Shown: positions 21,022-33,689 of the stretch, one piece after another
Position numbering within the stretch: position 1 is the stretch's first letter
How the letters are laid out: each line of letters starts with the position of its first letter
Source: Symsagittifera roscoffensis
Lineage: Eukaryota; Xenacoelomorpha; Acoela; Convolutidae
Assembly: GCF_963678635.1 (NCBI RefSeq)
Contig: NC_087071.1
Coordinates: 29,438,141 to 29,502,140 of the forward strand
Direction of reading: 5' to 3'
Length of the DNA stretch: 64,000 nucleotides
Notes under the pieces: model-generated
The model's database searches: none
What the model saw: only the letters and a program-made list of their open reading frames with translations
Told to the model about the DNA's origin: nothing
Position numbers and translations under genes: made by a program

Positions 21022-24000
21022 TTAGTTTTTGCTGACTGTTCCCATTATAGATTGATATGTTGGCGTTAGTTTTTTCACACTCTCCGCTATTTCTGGTTTC
21101 ACTTTTGACAACGTCTCAATGTCGACGTCACGTTCCACTGAATCTTCAAATTGGGTCGATTTGTTGGCTCGCTCAAAGAAGCCGAGAGAGTTTTGCGACT
21201 CTCGAGCCAATGAGAACGAATCCCATGTCGGATCTAGCAAGTCCAGGGACTCCCAAGTCAGATATTTTTTATCGAAGTCGATTCCAATTAAGCTGAAAAT
21301 TTTCTTGACAGCTTCGATGGTCTTCTCCTTAGAGCACAGTATTTCACCTAAAAAGCATTCGAAACCCAGTGTTTCGATCTTGCAAACCTTGCCAAAATTA
21401 TGCAAAATCTTGCCAAGTTAACATGCAAAATCGAGCAAATATCTGACATGTATATCTTGCAAAGATCTTGGAAAGTAACATGAATATCTCGCCAAGATCT
21501 TGACATAATAGCCATGTTTCATGGATAATCCAAGATTAGCCATGATCTTGGCAAGGTTTTCCAAGATCTAAACACTGGGTAACCCGTTCGATAGCAATAT
21601 AACAGTTCGGGAGTGACTTTGAGGACTGATAAATTAAAGCATGTATTAAACGTGATTTAACTACATTGAATAGTATTCATTTTATTTTCTCTCAATGTGT
21701 ACTTGATACAAAGATAGTTTCATTAAATAAGAAACTCTGCCAGACAGAATTTTATCCAAAGGTTTAGTTTTTACGCTTCTTTGCCAAAAATTGTTCCGAC
21801 TTTCGATACGAAAGTAACGGAATATTTGTGATCGAGTGGGTTTTTTTTTAAAAAAGTTAAAATTAAGACAAATTTCGACTTTTTAACAAGCCATTTTTGA
21901 CGGAATTTTGTAATATCATTCAAGAGGTAAAGTTGTCCTGAGCTAACTTTGAAAAGAAATTTCAACTGTAAGCATTTTTCGTAAAGTTATGAGGGGTTTA
22001 AAGATTGGCATTTTGACCAATTTGGGACAATTAACGCGCAATATTTTTCGCGCTATTAACGCTAAAGCGTAGATTTAATCCGTCTTAGAAATCGTTCCAA
22101 TTTGGTTGAGGATGTTTATTTGCCACAATTGATTTGTTACTAGAAGCGAATTTTATCATTTTGTACTTCATATGGCGTGTGGAGGGATGATTTTCATTAA
22201 AAAAATTTCTTTTTTTAGAAAAAAAAATTTCTTTTGTTTTATTTCATTGAAATTTTAAATGTTTTTACTGCTCCATAAACCTTAAAAGGCAGTCGGAACA
22301 TTCAGGGCTTCGCCCTGATACGAGCAGTTTTGTTTCTTATATGAAATGGTATTTAGTTTTAAGCCAAAAAAATCTCTAATTATTTGAAAAGTAAAATAAG
22401 GTTAGGCGTGACATCTCGACTCGAAATATAAAGACCTTTGGTAGTTTTTGTTCCGACTTTTGATACGAAAATAATGGAATATTTGTGCTCGGGGTGGGTT
22501 TTTTTCTTCAGACAAATGTCGACTTTTTAACTAGCCATTTTTGACTGAATTTTTTAATATGATTCAAAAAGTATTGTTGTCCTGAGCTCCATTCCATTTC
22601 ATTACATTTAATTTTGTTAAGTTGCTAGTGTTCCATAAACCTTAAAAGGCAGTCGGAACCTTCAGGGCTCGGCCTTGATACGAGTAGTCTTGTTTACTTT
22701 GAAAATTTATGTTTTTTGATAATCAAGGATGAATTTAATGATTCTTGCAGTTATAAAGCATATTTAAGTCGAAAGTAACGGAATCAGGGAACCACAATTT
22801 TCCCATCCTTGTTTATTGTTCCGACTTTTGTAACGAAAGTACCGGAATATTTGTGGTCGGGGTGGGTTTTTTTTCAGACAAATTTCGACTTTTTAACTAG
22901 CCATTTTTGCCGAATTTTTTTATATCATTCAAGAGTTAACGTTATCTTGAGCTTAAACTTGCAAAGATATTTCAACTGTAATCTTTTTTCGTAAAAATAT
23001 GAGGGGTTCAGTGATTGGCATTTTGGCCAATTTAGGAAAATTAACGCGCGATAGTTTTCGAGCTAGTAACGCGTAAGCGTAGTTTTAATCCGTCTTAAGA
23101 ATTGTTCCAAATTGGTTGAGGGAAGATTATTTGCCAAAACTGATTTGTTACTAGAAGCAACTTTTGTCATTTTGTACTTTATATGGCGTGTGGGGGGATA
23201 ATTTTTGTAAAAAAAAATCAAATTTTAGAAGAAAAAAGTCTCATTTCATTTTATTAAGTTTAATTTTGTTATGCTACTAGTGTTCCATAAACCTTAAAAG
23301 GCAGTGGGAACCTTCAGGGCTTGGCCCTGATACGAGCAGTCTTATTTACTTCGTAAATTTATATTTTATGATAATCAAGGATAAATTTAATGAATTTTGC
23401 AGTTATAAAGCTTATTTAAGCCGAGAGTAACGGAATCAGTGAACATCAATTTTCCCATCCTTGTTTATTGTTCCGACTTTCGTAACAAAAGTAACGGATT
23501 ATTTGTGGTCGGGGTGGGTTTTTTTTCTTCAGACAAATTTCGACTTTTTAAGTAGCCGTTTTTGACGGAAGTTTTTTTATATCATTCAAGAGGTAACGTT
23601 GTCCTGAGCTTGAATTTGAAAAGATATTTCAAAAGTAATTGTTTTTCGTAAAGTTATGAGGGGTTTAGTGTTTGGCATTTTGGCAAATTTAGAGAAGTTA
23701 ACGCGCGATAGTTTTCGAGCTTGTAACGCGTAAGCGTAGATTTAATCCGTCTAAAAAATCGTTCCAAATTGGTTGAGGGAAGATTATTTGCCAAAACTGA
23801 TTTGTTACTAGAAGCAACTTTTGTCATTTTGTACTTTATATGGCGTGTGGGGGGATGATTTTTGTAAAAAAAATCAAATTTTAGAAGAAAAAAGCCTCAT
23901 TTAATTTTATTAAGTTTAATTTTGTTATGCTACTAGTGTTCCATAAACCTTAAAAGGCAGTCGGAGCCTTCAGGGCTTGGCCCTGATACGAGCAGTCTTG

Positions 24001-27000
24001 TTTACTTCGTAAATTTATATTTTATGATAATCAAGGATAAATTTAATGAATCTTGCAGTTTAAAGCTTATTTAAGTCGATAGTAACGGAATCAGTGAACC
24101 ACAATTTTCCCATGCTTGTTTTTTGTTCCGACTTTCCTAACGAAAGTAACGGAATTTTGTGGTCGGGGTGGGTTTTTTTTTCTTCAGACAAATTTTGACT
24201 TTTTAAGTAGTCGTTTTTGACGGAAGTTTTTTTTATCATTCAAGAGGTAACGTTGTCCTGAGCTTAAATTTGAAAAGATATTTTAAAAATAATTATTTTT
24301 TGTAAAGTTATGAGGGGTTTAGTGATTGGCATTTTTGCCAATTTGGGATAATAAACGCGTGATATTTTTCGCGCTTTTAACGCGTAAGCGTACAATTAAC
24401 CCGTCTGAAAACCTTTCCAAAGTGGTTCAAGGAAGCTTATTTGCCAAAATTGTTTTTTTTTTTCACTAGGAGCGACTTTTATAATTTTGTAGTTTTTATG
24501 GCGGGTGGTGTGATGATTTTCGTAAAAAATTCAAATTTTAGAAGAAAAAAAATCTCATTTCTTTTTATTAAATTTGTTTTTGTGATGTTAATGTGTTCCT
24601 TAAACCTTAAAAGGCAGTCGGAACCTTCAGGGCTCGGCCTTGATACGAGTAGTCTTGTTTACTTTGAAAATTTATGTTTTTTGATAATCAAGGATGAATT
24701 TAATGATTCTTGCAGTTATAAAGCATATTTAAGTCGAAAGTAACGGAATCAGGGAACCACAATTTTCCCATCCTTGTTTATTGTTCCGACTTTTGTAACG
24801 AAACTAACGGAATATTTGTGCTCGGGTTGGATTTTTTTCTTCAGACAAATTTCGATTTTTTAACTAGCCATTTTTGACGGAAATTTTTATATCATTCAAG
24901 AGGTAAGGTTGTCCTGAGTTTAAAATTGAAAAAATATTTCAAATGAGCACATTTTTTGTAAAATATGAGGGGTTTAGTGTTTGGCATTTTGGCAAATTTA
25001 GGGAAATTAACGCGCGATAATTTTCGAGCTTTTAACGCGTAAGCGTAGATTTAATCCGTCTAAGAAATCGTTCCAAATTGGTTGAGGGAAGATTATTTGC
25101 CAAAACTGATTTGTTACTAGAAGAAACTTTTGTCATTTTGTACTTTATATGGCGTGTGGGGGATGATTTTTGTAAAAAAAAATCAAATTTTAGAAGAAAA
25201 AAGTCTCATTTCATTTTATTAAGTTTAATTTTGTTATGCTACTAGTGTTCCATAAACCTTAAAAGGCAGTGGGAACCTTCAGGGCTTGGCCCTGATACGA
25301 GCAGTCTTATTTACTTCGTAAATTTATATTTTATGATAATCAAGGATAAATTTAATGAATTTTGCAGTTATAAAGCTTATTTAAGCCGAGAGTAACGGAA
25401 TCAGTGAACATCAATTTTCCCATCCTTGTTTATTGTTCCGACTTTCGTAACAAAAGTAACGGATTATTTGTGGTCGGGGTGGGTTTTTTTTCTTCAGACA
25501 AATTTAGACTTTTTAAGTAGTCGTTTTTGACGGAAGTTTTTTATATCATTCAAGAGGTAACGTTGTCCTGAGCTTAAATTTTTTGAAAAGATATTTCAAA
25601 AGTAATCATTTTTCGTAAAGTTATGAGGGGTTTAGTGATTGGCATTTTGGCCAATTTGGTATAATTAACGCGTGATATTTTTCGCGCTGTTAACGCGTAA
25701 GCGTACAATTAACCCGTCTGAGAAATCTTTCCAAAGTGGTTCAAGGAAGCTTATTTGCCAAAATTGTTTTTTTTTCACTAGGAGCGACTTTTATCATTTT
25801 GTAGTTTATATGGCGGGTGGTGTGATGATTTTCGTAAAAAATTCAAATTTTAGAAGAAAAAAAATCTCATTTCTTTTTATTAAATTTGTTTTTGTGATGT
25901 TAATGTGTTCCTTAAACCTTAAAAGGCAGTCGGAACCTTCAGGGCTCGGCCTTGATACGAGCAGTCTTGTTTACTTTGAAAATTTATGTTTTATGATAAT
26001 CAAGGATGAATTTAATGATTCTTGCAGTTATAAAGCATATTTAAGTCGAAAGTAACGGAATCAGGGAACCACAATTTTCCCATCCTTGTTTATTGTTCCG
26101 ACTTTTGTAACGAAAGTACCGGAATATTTGTGGTCGGGGTGGGTTTTTTTTCAGACAAATTTCGATTTTTTAACTAGCCATTTTTGACGGAATTTTTTTT
26201 ATCATTCAAGAGGTAAGGTTGTCTTGAGTTTAAAACTGAAAAAATATTTCATATGAACTCATTTTTTGTAAAATATGAGGGGTTTAGTGATTAATATTTT
26301 GGCCAATTTGAGACTATTAACGAGCGATATTTTTCGCGCTAAAAACGCGTAAGCGTAGATTTAATCCGTCTTAGAAATCGTTCCAAATTGGTTGAAGGAA
26401 GCTTATTTACCATAATTGATTTGTTCCTAGAAGCAAATTTTATCTTTTTGTACTTTATATGGCGTGTGGGGGGATGATTTTTACAAAAAACCTGAAAGTT
26501 TTCTACAAAACTTTTTTCAATATATTTTCTTTTTTTTTGCATTTAATTTTTAGGCAGTCGGAACATTCAGGGCTTTGCCCTGATACAAGCAGTCTTGACT
26601 GGCTTTCAATTAAACAAGAATGCTAGTATCAAGGCGGAGCCCTGAATGTTCCGACTGCCTTTTAAGGTTTCTGGAGCTGTAATAACCTGAAAAATTAAAT
26701 GTAATAAAATCAAATGATTTTTTTTAGTTTGAGTTTTTTAATGAAATTCATTACCCCGCAAGCCATATAAAGTAGAAAAGGATGAACTTCGCTTCTTGTA
26801 ACAAATCAATTATGCAAATAAGCTTCTTTCAACCAATTTGGAACGATTTCTAACATGGATTAAACCTCCGCTTACGCGTTAATAGAGCGAAATATATCGC
26901 AATTTAATTGTCCCAAATTGGCCAAAATGGCAACCTTTAAACCCCCATAATTTTGCGAAAGTTAATCACAGGTGAAATATTTTTTCAAAATTAAGCTCAG

Positions 27001-28070
27001 GAAAACAATACTTACTGAATGATAAAAAAATTTCGTCAAAAATGGCTAGTTAAAAAGTCGAAATTTGTCTGAAGAAAAAAAACCCACCCCGGGCACAAAT
27101 ATTCCGTTACTTTCCTATCGAAAGTCGGAACAATTATTAACAGTGTTTGAAGTATAGGAAAAAGCGAGTCCTGTATTTAACTTAAATATGTCTTAAATTG
27201 TTAGATATCACCACCGTTAATTTAATGTAAATCAAAAGTTAAAAGAAATTGAATAAATCTGAGTCTGAAAATCAAAATAAAATTTATAGGATAATACAGC
27301 ATTTCATATACTTTAAGTGTTTAGGAATTGCAGTTAGTTTTTGGCTACAAACAAGGTTTGAACCTTTTAAAAGAAAAATTCGGATGAAATTCCGTTGTTT
27401 TGGCGTTATATTTAAAAATTAACCGTGACATTTTCAAAAAATGAATGTCGTACAATACTACTACTATATGAGGTAACCCTCAAGAAATATTTTCAACCAG
27501 AATGGGGAACAAACAGTTGAACCAACCTCTCCTCCTGGCCCGAGAAAAAAAATAAAATCTAAAAAGATGTACCATAAAAGTTTTACCTGGCAGCACAACT
27601 GGTTCATGATCGCAGTTTTGCTTCACGTATTTGATCATTTCGAGCATGCTTTCGTAGGCTTCGTTCATCTTCACCGGGAAACCTGCCCTCTTGTTCACCT
27701 CGAAATACGGTATGGCGTGTCCAGTTATGACTGAAGTTTCGACCAGGGCTGGATGACGAAATGCGAAAATGTTGACTGATTCTTTAGTCATCAGTTTTGG
27801 GTAATCGTCTGTTTTGAGGGTTCCTGCGATGTCCTTTACAATTTTAATGGGACTAGAATTGTTAAGAACCGCTTTTAAGACGTCTTCATACGTTTCCAAC
27901 GGTTGATCATCTGAAACCTTTCCTTCCTCAAAAATATGAGGGAAGTTGTTGACAAAGTCGCAGAATGTCAACTTCTCGAAGAAAACTTTACTCCCAGGTA
28001 TGTTTGAGAGACAGCGTAGAAGAGCAGTCGATCTTGAGCGAGGAATAAACCATAAGTTTACAATCACCAT
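21022..28070 (-). CDS. Sulfotransferase-like P-loop protein, two exons
   Basis: Minus-strand model: exon 1 28070-27587, exon 2 21347-21022, joined phase 1 across a GT-AG intron of 6239 nt. The donor is CCAG|GTAAAA and the acceptor TTTTTAG|GTGAAA. The sum, 810 nt, encodes 269 residues plus stop. Near the N-terminus, PRSRSTALL (residues 10-18) fits the 5'-phosphosulfate-binding P-loop of PAPS sulfotransferases. FRHPALVETS (104-113) fits the 3'-phosphate-binding motif (R, P and a distal S). Exon 2 contains LTWESLDLLDPTWDSF-type sequence typical of the C-terminal part of these short sulfotransferase-like proteins. Catalysis and substrate are unknown. The ATG at 28070 directly precedes the first beta strand; an upstream in-frame ATG at 28181 would add 37 unlikely residues. 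A broken paralogue lies at 30870-31965 with the same exon junction. The long intron is almost entirely HINE-like repeats. Confidence 0.78.
21364..21580. mobile_element. Palindromic MITE beside a 3' splice site
   Basis: A 217-bp element with inverted ends ACCCAGTGTTT and AAACACTGGGT, extended by 'gatcttg..aaaccttgcc' and its complement. The interior repeats 'gatcttg' words in both orientations. It starts 17 nt from the exon 2 boundary, inside the sulfotransferase-like intron. The superfamily is unclear; no convincing target duplication. Confidence 0.7.
21792..26597 (+). repeat. Head-to-tail array of eight HINE-like elements
   Basis: Unit starts (TGTTCCGACTTT) are at 21792, 22449, 22817, 23469, 24124, 24782, 25434 and 26094, so the period is about 655 bp apart from one internally deleted 368-bp unit. 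Each unit begins with TGTTCCGACT followed by a hairpin (ACTTTCG-ATA-CGAAAGT). It carries a conserved core with 'taacgcgcgatat...cgcgctattaacgcg' palindromes, then AGTCGGAACA near the right end (the inverted complement of the left end). It closes with the hairpin CAGGGC-TTC-GCCCTG and GATACGAGCAGTCTTGTT. About 127 bp of shared spacer separates most units. Subterminal inverted repeats, a 3' hairpin and tandem arrays fit Helentron-associated (HINE) elements; that class is inferred. There is no coding capacity: the 100- and 127-residue frames inside are repeat read-through. Confidence 0.85.
26613..27132 (-). mobile_element. HINE-like element, inverted
   Basis: A full-length single copy in opposite orientation, starting 16 bp after the array's last unit (tail to tail). 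It runs from 'aacaagaatgctagtatc' through the GCC...GGC hairpin to 'cgaaagtcggaaca'. Confidence 0.85.
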
Positions 28071-28456
28071 TTTAAAACACTTGAAATTGAATGAATGAAG
28101 CTTCAAAAATGATGGCAGGGACTTGTTTGCGAATTTGAATAGATGTATTAATGTAAACAATGAGATCAACATTCCGACCATTTTTGACCTTCTGTCTTCT
28201 GTTTTTGTTTGGTTGGATTAAAAATAGCAAAAATGGATTGCTATCAAAACAATTATTTGCACTGAATTTGTTATTAATATAGGGTCGAGAAGGCATTCTA
28301 AAGGTTTCTAAAGAAATCTGCCGACGGTTGCCCCATAAAGCAGAACAGTCATGAAGTATAATCAATTTCGAATAAAATTTTATTTTGGTATTTTTAAAAG
28401 TATTTTATTTTTCATTAAACGAAATGGGATCATCCCTCGAAATAACAAGGCAACAG

Positions 28457-28640
28457 TCAGTAGCGGATTTTGGAGGGGGCGGTGTGAATATCACCCTCTC
28501 TCCCTTTAGCGATTCGACCCCTGCCGACCCAAAGTGTCCCCCTTTTTTGCTGTTTTGATCTGTCCGTTTTAGGATTACTAGCTTCTAATTTTTCTAATTG
28601 CCTATGGTGCCAACTTTGAAGTGGGAATTTATATGGTAAT
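28457..28640. mobile_element. hAT family C fragment
   Basis: Left-end-like 'agcggattttggaggggg', then 'gattcgacccctgccgaccc' and 'cctatggtgccaa', which are family C landmarks. The right part is missing. Confidence 0.55.
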
Positions 28641-29235
28641 GATTTAAAAACGTTTCTGTGAATACAGAGAAGATGTTAAAAAACAAAATTGATCATTTTT
28701 GAACAAAATAACTTGCCCCAAATATATGTTTTAGGAATTCGAAAAAACTGTAAGTTTTTTTATCAAAACGAATGCTTCTATGAAACAAACTGTTATTCGT
28801 CATGACAACCTTTGTTTTCCCTGGTATCGAAATGGGTATCAAAATAAAAACATAAACTTGAAAAAAAACATAGCTACTTGAAATCAATGAGCTCTAGCTA
28901 CAAATTTCAGGAACTGAAAACGGCTTTAAATAAAAACTACTTAAATGACTCGAAAAAATTTAGACACAATTAAATGATTCAGCATTGTTCGAAATGCCTA
29001 AACGTTACCTTAGTAATGAAAAAGGGAACAACAAAGAACAGCAACAAATGTAGAATGTCTTGGGAATTGTTTTACTGATATCGTAGACGACCACAGAAAG
29101 TGAACTTGCTCAATAGCAATTTAAGTAAATTAGGCTAACTTCTTTTCCGAACTTATTTCTTATAACAAAATCGCAATCAGGTAATGTTTTGAAAAAGTTT
29201 TTCTTTTTACTTAGTTTCTCCTTATGGAGGTAAAA
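28641..29235. other. No gene recognised
   Basis: AT-rich intergenic sequence upstream of the sulfotransferase-like gene and LINE relic. No exon seen. Confidence 0.35.
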
Positions 29236-30560
29236 AAATTATTCTTGCTTTGAATAAAACAAAAACCCTGGGTTATTCTTCTGTTCCAGCTCGGGCACTC
29301 AAAAATGCCGCTTGTAAACTGTAACAACCAACTAATCTTTTAATCAAGGAATGCATAGAAACAAATTTTTTCCACCGCGGCCCAATTGACGAATACTTCC
29401 TCCTTACCTAAAAAATGATGCAGTGAAAATCCACTTGATTACACACCAATTTCAATTATTCCGGTCAAAAGTATTTGAAAAACAAACGGAGTTTGATATT
29501 GCAGAAAATCTTAATCGTAATAATATTCTTACGCCAACTCAATTCGGTTTCAGAAAAACGTATTCAAGCATAGATGCTCTAGAATATCTGACTGAAACAA
29601 ACCAAGTTTAAATTGAAAACAATGAAATTATAACAGCTGCACTACTGGATTCATACATGCCTTTGATTCAATAGATCATCAATTTTTAATTAAAAGCTAC
29701 AAATAATAGGCTTGGAGGGTTCCTCACTTGATCTTATAAACAGCGACTTATCTAACAAGTACCAAAAGGCGTGCTCTAAGGAACCAAAAACAGAGACTCA
29801 AAAAATGAGCTTGAGATTGATGCACAAGTAGTAGACCAACAACAAAGACTCAAAAAAATACGAGATTGCGATTGATGGACAGGCAATAGAAGAAATAAAA
29901 TAAATTGAAGATCTACGCGTAGTTAGACGTAAATCTACATGAATATCAGGAACATTCCAAACAGCAATTCATAGAAGTGGAACTGGGTATTAAAGACTCA
30001 TAGGTTTTATACCAAACAAAATGAAAACCAAAATTTTCAATGTCCTGGTCGTAAGTGGTCTACCTTATTTAGCAGCAATTTTTGCAACAATAGACCAAAA
30101 TCCTATTATAACTCTTGAAAAACAATTAAGCTGGTCCGTAAAAGCCTTCTTTAATAAACGCAGTTTTAATTTTTCTGCTGAACTTAATGCGAATTGTGAC
30201 ATGTTATCAATTAGGCTCTTCTTGGCTATAGAATCTCAACAAACTGTAAGGAAAAAACGTCGCAGCAAAAACCCGATTTCAATCCGGAAAAGGATCTATT
30301 CTTACCAAACTCAAATTTTTTTATATTCTTCGACTTGAGATTGAAATACTTGGTAAAAGTGTTATAAAGAAACAACTATATACCATTCAATTACTTAAAC
30401 GATATTAATTCTACGATATGTACAACAACTAAGATAAGAAACAACAAAATTCTTGTTGAATTTACGATGGACCCAGGCCAAGTGACTTATGGTAAAGTGT
30501 GTTGGAAAGAAATTGATTTTATTTGAAGAAAGACATCAAAATTGTACTCTGCCTGTATAA
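29236..30560 (+). pseudogene. Dead non-LTR retrotransposon (reverse transcriptase relic)
   Basis: Translation in shifting plus-strand frames gives an ordered set of reverse-transcriptase landmarks. First comes a 'LGYSSVPARALKNAA' segment (compare the common KSPGxDxIPxxxLK). Next are SKVFEK, then NNILTPTQFGFRKTYSSIDAL (about 29517-29585) and a decayed 'LDSYMPLIQ-stop-IINF' where the FDxIDHxxL block should be. Further on, 'NVLVVSGLPYLAAIFAT' at 30030-30090 matches the thumb-side 'LVLPHLNYC' region. Multiple stops and frameshifts make it non-functional. The QFGFRKxxSxIDAL form suits Jockey/CR1-type LINEs. The endonuclease region, if present, is upstream and unrecognisable. Confidence 0.8.
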
Positions 30561-30869
30561 TTGTAACACTCAAACGTTAATTCAATGTTTGTTTTTTAAA
30601 ACACCTTTGAGTGCCTATGCCTTTTCAAAGTTGGCTTTTGAAAATTATTCGAAAAAATCGAATCAGAACACTTTTTGAACTAAGAAAAAGGGTTACACAG
30701 ATTTCAGATAACAATTTACTTCATAAAAGAAAGTTATCACCGAACTCGATTGTCTTCATTTGTATTGATTACGATGCTCTACCCAAACTGCATGAAATCA
30801 AGTCAATTCTATCTTGTGAGAAAACTCGACCAACGAATTGTATAGCGGTGCCGTTCTTTTGATGCTATC

Positions 30870-31965
30870 AACAATTTCTGGCTTTTCTTTAGCGAGTTTT
30901 TCTAAATCAACCTCCCGTTAGGTAAAATCTTCGAAGTGAATTGATTTTTTTTGCTCTGTTGAAAAACCCAACTAAACGCCAAATTATTTACATCCCAATC
31001 TGGGTCCAACGTTTACAAAGATCGAACTCTTAAATACAGTTCAACAAATTTAACTCCAATCTCATTGCAGATTGTCGCAATTGCTCCGACAAGCTTTTTT
31101 TTTCAGAAAAGAAGTTATCACCTGAAACATGAAGAAACATAAAGTATAAGCCTCAATACACAAAAAAATGCTATAGTAATCACATCACCTAATTGGTTGA
31201 AATTTACCGATTATTTCCCAAAATTGTACAAAAGTCAGATAATTTTTTATGCAACCACATTTTGATCTACCAGGAGCTCAGAGTACTCCTTTTTTATAAT
31301 CGGACTCTGTTGTCAAAAACTGTCATGCAAACGAGTATTAGTTGAAAAACCCCCGCGTACTTCTTAACGATAGCATCTTCAACTGACCAAATAACCTGAT
31401 AGAAAATATACAACCTTGTTATTTTTTTTTTAACGAAAATATAATAAAAAGCTGGCTTACCAAGGATTAGAACCAGTTTATTGTCACAAAGGCTCATCAA
31501 ATATATGATAATCTACAACATGTTTTCAGAAACTTTTTCGGTCGCAAACTGGAATCCCTGGTTTATGATCGAACTTAGTAAAAGTTTGAGTTCCCAGTAA
31601 TAATTTAAGTTTCAATCAAAGCTCGATGACGACCCATGCAAAAAAAATTTAGAGAATTATTCGTTATTACTTTTGGATAGACGTCAGCCTTGAGAGAACT
31701 TGGGATATCCTTGACGATTAGATTTTTCCCGGATTTGATCAAAATGATATTAAAAGCGTCATCTTGTGATTCTAAACTTTCACTTACCATCTAGTGGCCA
31801 AATATGCGGGGGTAATTTCCTACAAAATGAGCAAAAAGAATTTTTTTTGTAATATAATCGATTTTTAACGTTTGAAACTGGATGCGGCTAAATACTTTTT
31901 TCCGAAAGATCAATCTCAGTTTTAAGATCAATCCTAGCTGTATTTTGTTCGTTTTACAAAATGAC
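30870..31965 (-). pseudogene. Broken copy of the sulfotransferase-like gene
   Basis: Minus strand. Exon 1 remnant, about 31965-31461, gives 'LFAHFVGNYPRIFGH', a stop, then 'IVKDIPSSLKADVYPK' and 'RHRALIET'. These align with residues 37-112 of the gene at 21022-28070. The P-loop end is lost. The donor CTTG|GTAAGC and an acceptor TTTCAG|GTGATAAC at 31122 are still visible, flanking a 339-nt intron. The exon 2 remnant (31121 to about 30870) keeps 'LDPDWD' and 'KPEIVDS'-like segments but carries stops and frameshifts. Because the intron is retained, it arose by DNA duplication, not retroposition. Confidence 0.82.
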
Positions 31966-32813
31966 GAACACGATAACCGCACTGGAATTTCAACAATAAT
32001 AATTGGTTAAAATCGAAGCAGTCCACACCTTGATGGTAAACACCTCGAGTTGAATTAAAAACACATTTGTTTAGGCTACCATCCAAGTTTAGGTGTAAGT
32101 AATCGATTACAATTAATTATAATTACCAAATTGAAAAATAAATCTTCCGAATCAATCATGTAACTAAATCAATCTTGCTGATGATTTTGGTGGTTAAAAA
32201 AGCCTAAAATATGCATCACAAAACAACTGTAATGCAGAAGAAATGAACAAAAAAACCTTATAAATTTGAATTGATTGGAAAACTTTAAAAATAATTGTCT
32301 CATTTTTCATAAGAACCAACGTCTACAAAAAGCATAAAATATAAGCAATTTAGATGCAACTTTGAAGACACAATGGAAAAACAAAAGGGATTATAATCAA
32401 TTATAATCACTTATAATGGATTTTTGAGCACAACTAATGAATTAGAAATTTGAATAAAAATAGTGGATTATATTCAATTATAATTGATTATAATTGTATC
32501 GAAAAATAGACGAATGAATAAATGATTATAATCGATTATAATGGATTATAATTAGTTGTAGTTTGATTTTGAAAAAAAAAGAGATTTTAATCGATTATTA
32601 ATTGATTAAAATCGATTGTTTCTCAATTTTAGTAAGACTGGTACTAAAATTGTAATATAATCGATTATTAACGCTTAAAACTGGATGCGGCTAAGTTTTT
32701 TTTCCGAAATTTCAATCTAAGTTTTGCTGTATACTGTTTGTTTTACAAAATGACGAACACGATAACCGCACTGGAATTTCAACAATAATAATTGGTTAAA
32801 ATCGATTATTAGT
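31886..32813 (+). repeat. Direct repeat of about 125 bp flanking D-repeat DNA
   Basis: Copies at about 31886-32010 and 32688-32813 share 'acgaacacgataaccgcact' and 'tggaatttcaacaataataa' almost perfectly, 802 bp apart. A related 'ggatgcgg...aacg' module appears inverted near 54.39 kb beside D repeats, so this may be one end of the D element. Confidence 0.75.
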
Positions 32814-32844
32814 GACGAAAATAGTGAACATTATAATCGATTGT

Positions 32845-33270
32845 AGATTGGGCGGATTTAGAGTGGGGGGAGAGGCGGACGCCTCCTTCCTCAGGGATTC
32901 GGCCCCCTGCAGACCCAAAATTCCCCCCTTTGTACTATTTTGAGATATCCCTTTGTGACCCTAACACTTTTTGTAAAGGCGCCTTTGGTTCCGATATATA
33001 TTCTATTTTTGACGAGGGAGCGCGCCAAAAAAAACTCGTTTTTTTTTGGTCAAATTGATCCACAGAATGCCTAAAAACGCCTTCAAATTTTGCCTGCGAC
33101 CCAGCAACTCTGCCGCAACAGGGTGTTCACTGTTTGGGGAGAGCTCGGAAAATTAATTAGGTCGACCTAAAAAAAAAGGGTTGACAAAATTGTTTGAAAA
33201 GCCCCACACCCCCTCGAGAAAATCCTAGCGAGGTCCTTCTCTAACAAAAACCGAGATACACCCGCACTGA
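32845..33270. mobile_element. hAT-type element, family C
   Basis: The order matches complete copies: 'gggcggatttagagtgggg', 'cctcagggattcggcccc', 'cagacccaaa', 'gcgcgccaaaaaaaa' and 'ctcgagaaaatcctagcgagg'. The ends are decayed and no target duplication can be read. Confidence 0.65.
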
Positions 33271-33689
33271 AGTTTCATGGATAATAATTGATTACATAGG
33301 ATTATCATAGTCGGTCTCCATAAAATAACATAACAGATAAGTTATAATCGATTAAAAATGGATTATAGTGATACTATTTAAAAGCAACAAATTCCCAATA
33401 CAATCAATTATAATCGATTATTTTCAACTGATTTTCAAAAAAAAATTATCAGAAGAAAAATCATCCAATTTAAATGATTATAATGAATTATAATCCAGAT
33501 ATTAAAGTCTTTCGGTATGCTGTTTTCTTTTTTCATAATAATGTTAAACTTAAGGTAGTTTTTTGTTCTCTCGCTGAATTTCAAATTTCTAATTTCAATC
33601 GCTTTAATGAAAATTTATAAAATGATGAAATTTATGAAAAATGTATTTTTGCTATTATTTTAATTAAGTTTTAGTCGCCAAACTCGCGC

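Noticed and set aside
21119-21421. 100-residue plus-strand frame
   Set aside because: Antisense shadow of sulfotransferase-like exon 2.
25672-26055. 127-residue plus-strand frame and its sister at 24441-24743
   Set aside because: Both read through the HINE-like array. The frame is shared only because the repeat units are copies, and other units break it.
21792-26597. CRISPR-like or satellite array
   Set aside because: Units are 650 bp with transposon-type ends, and the same element occurs singly elsewhere, so it is a transposon array.
28072-28365. 97-residue minus-strand frame overlapping the sulfotransferase-like start
   Set aside because: Out of frame with the P-loop exon and without recognisable content.
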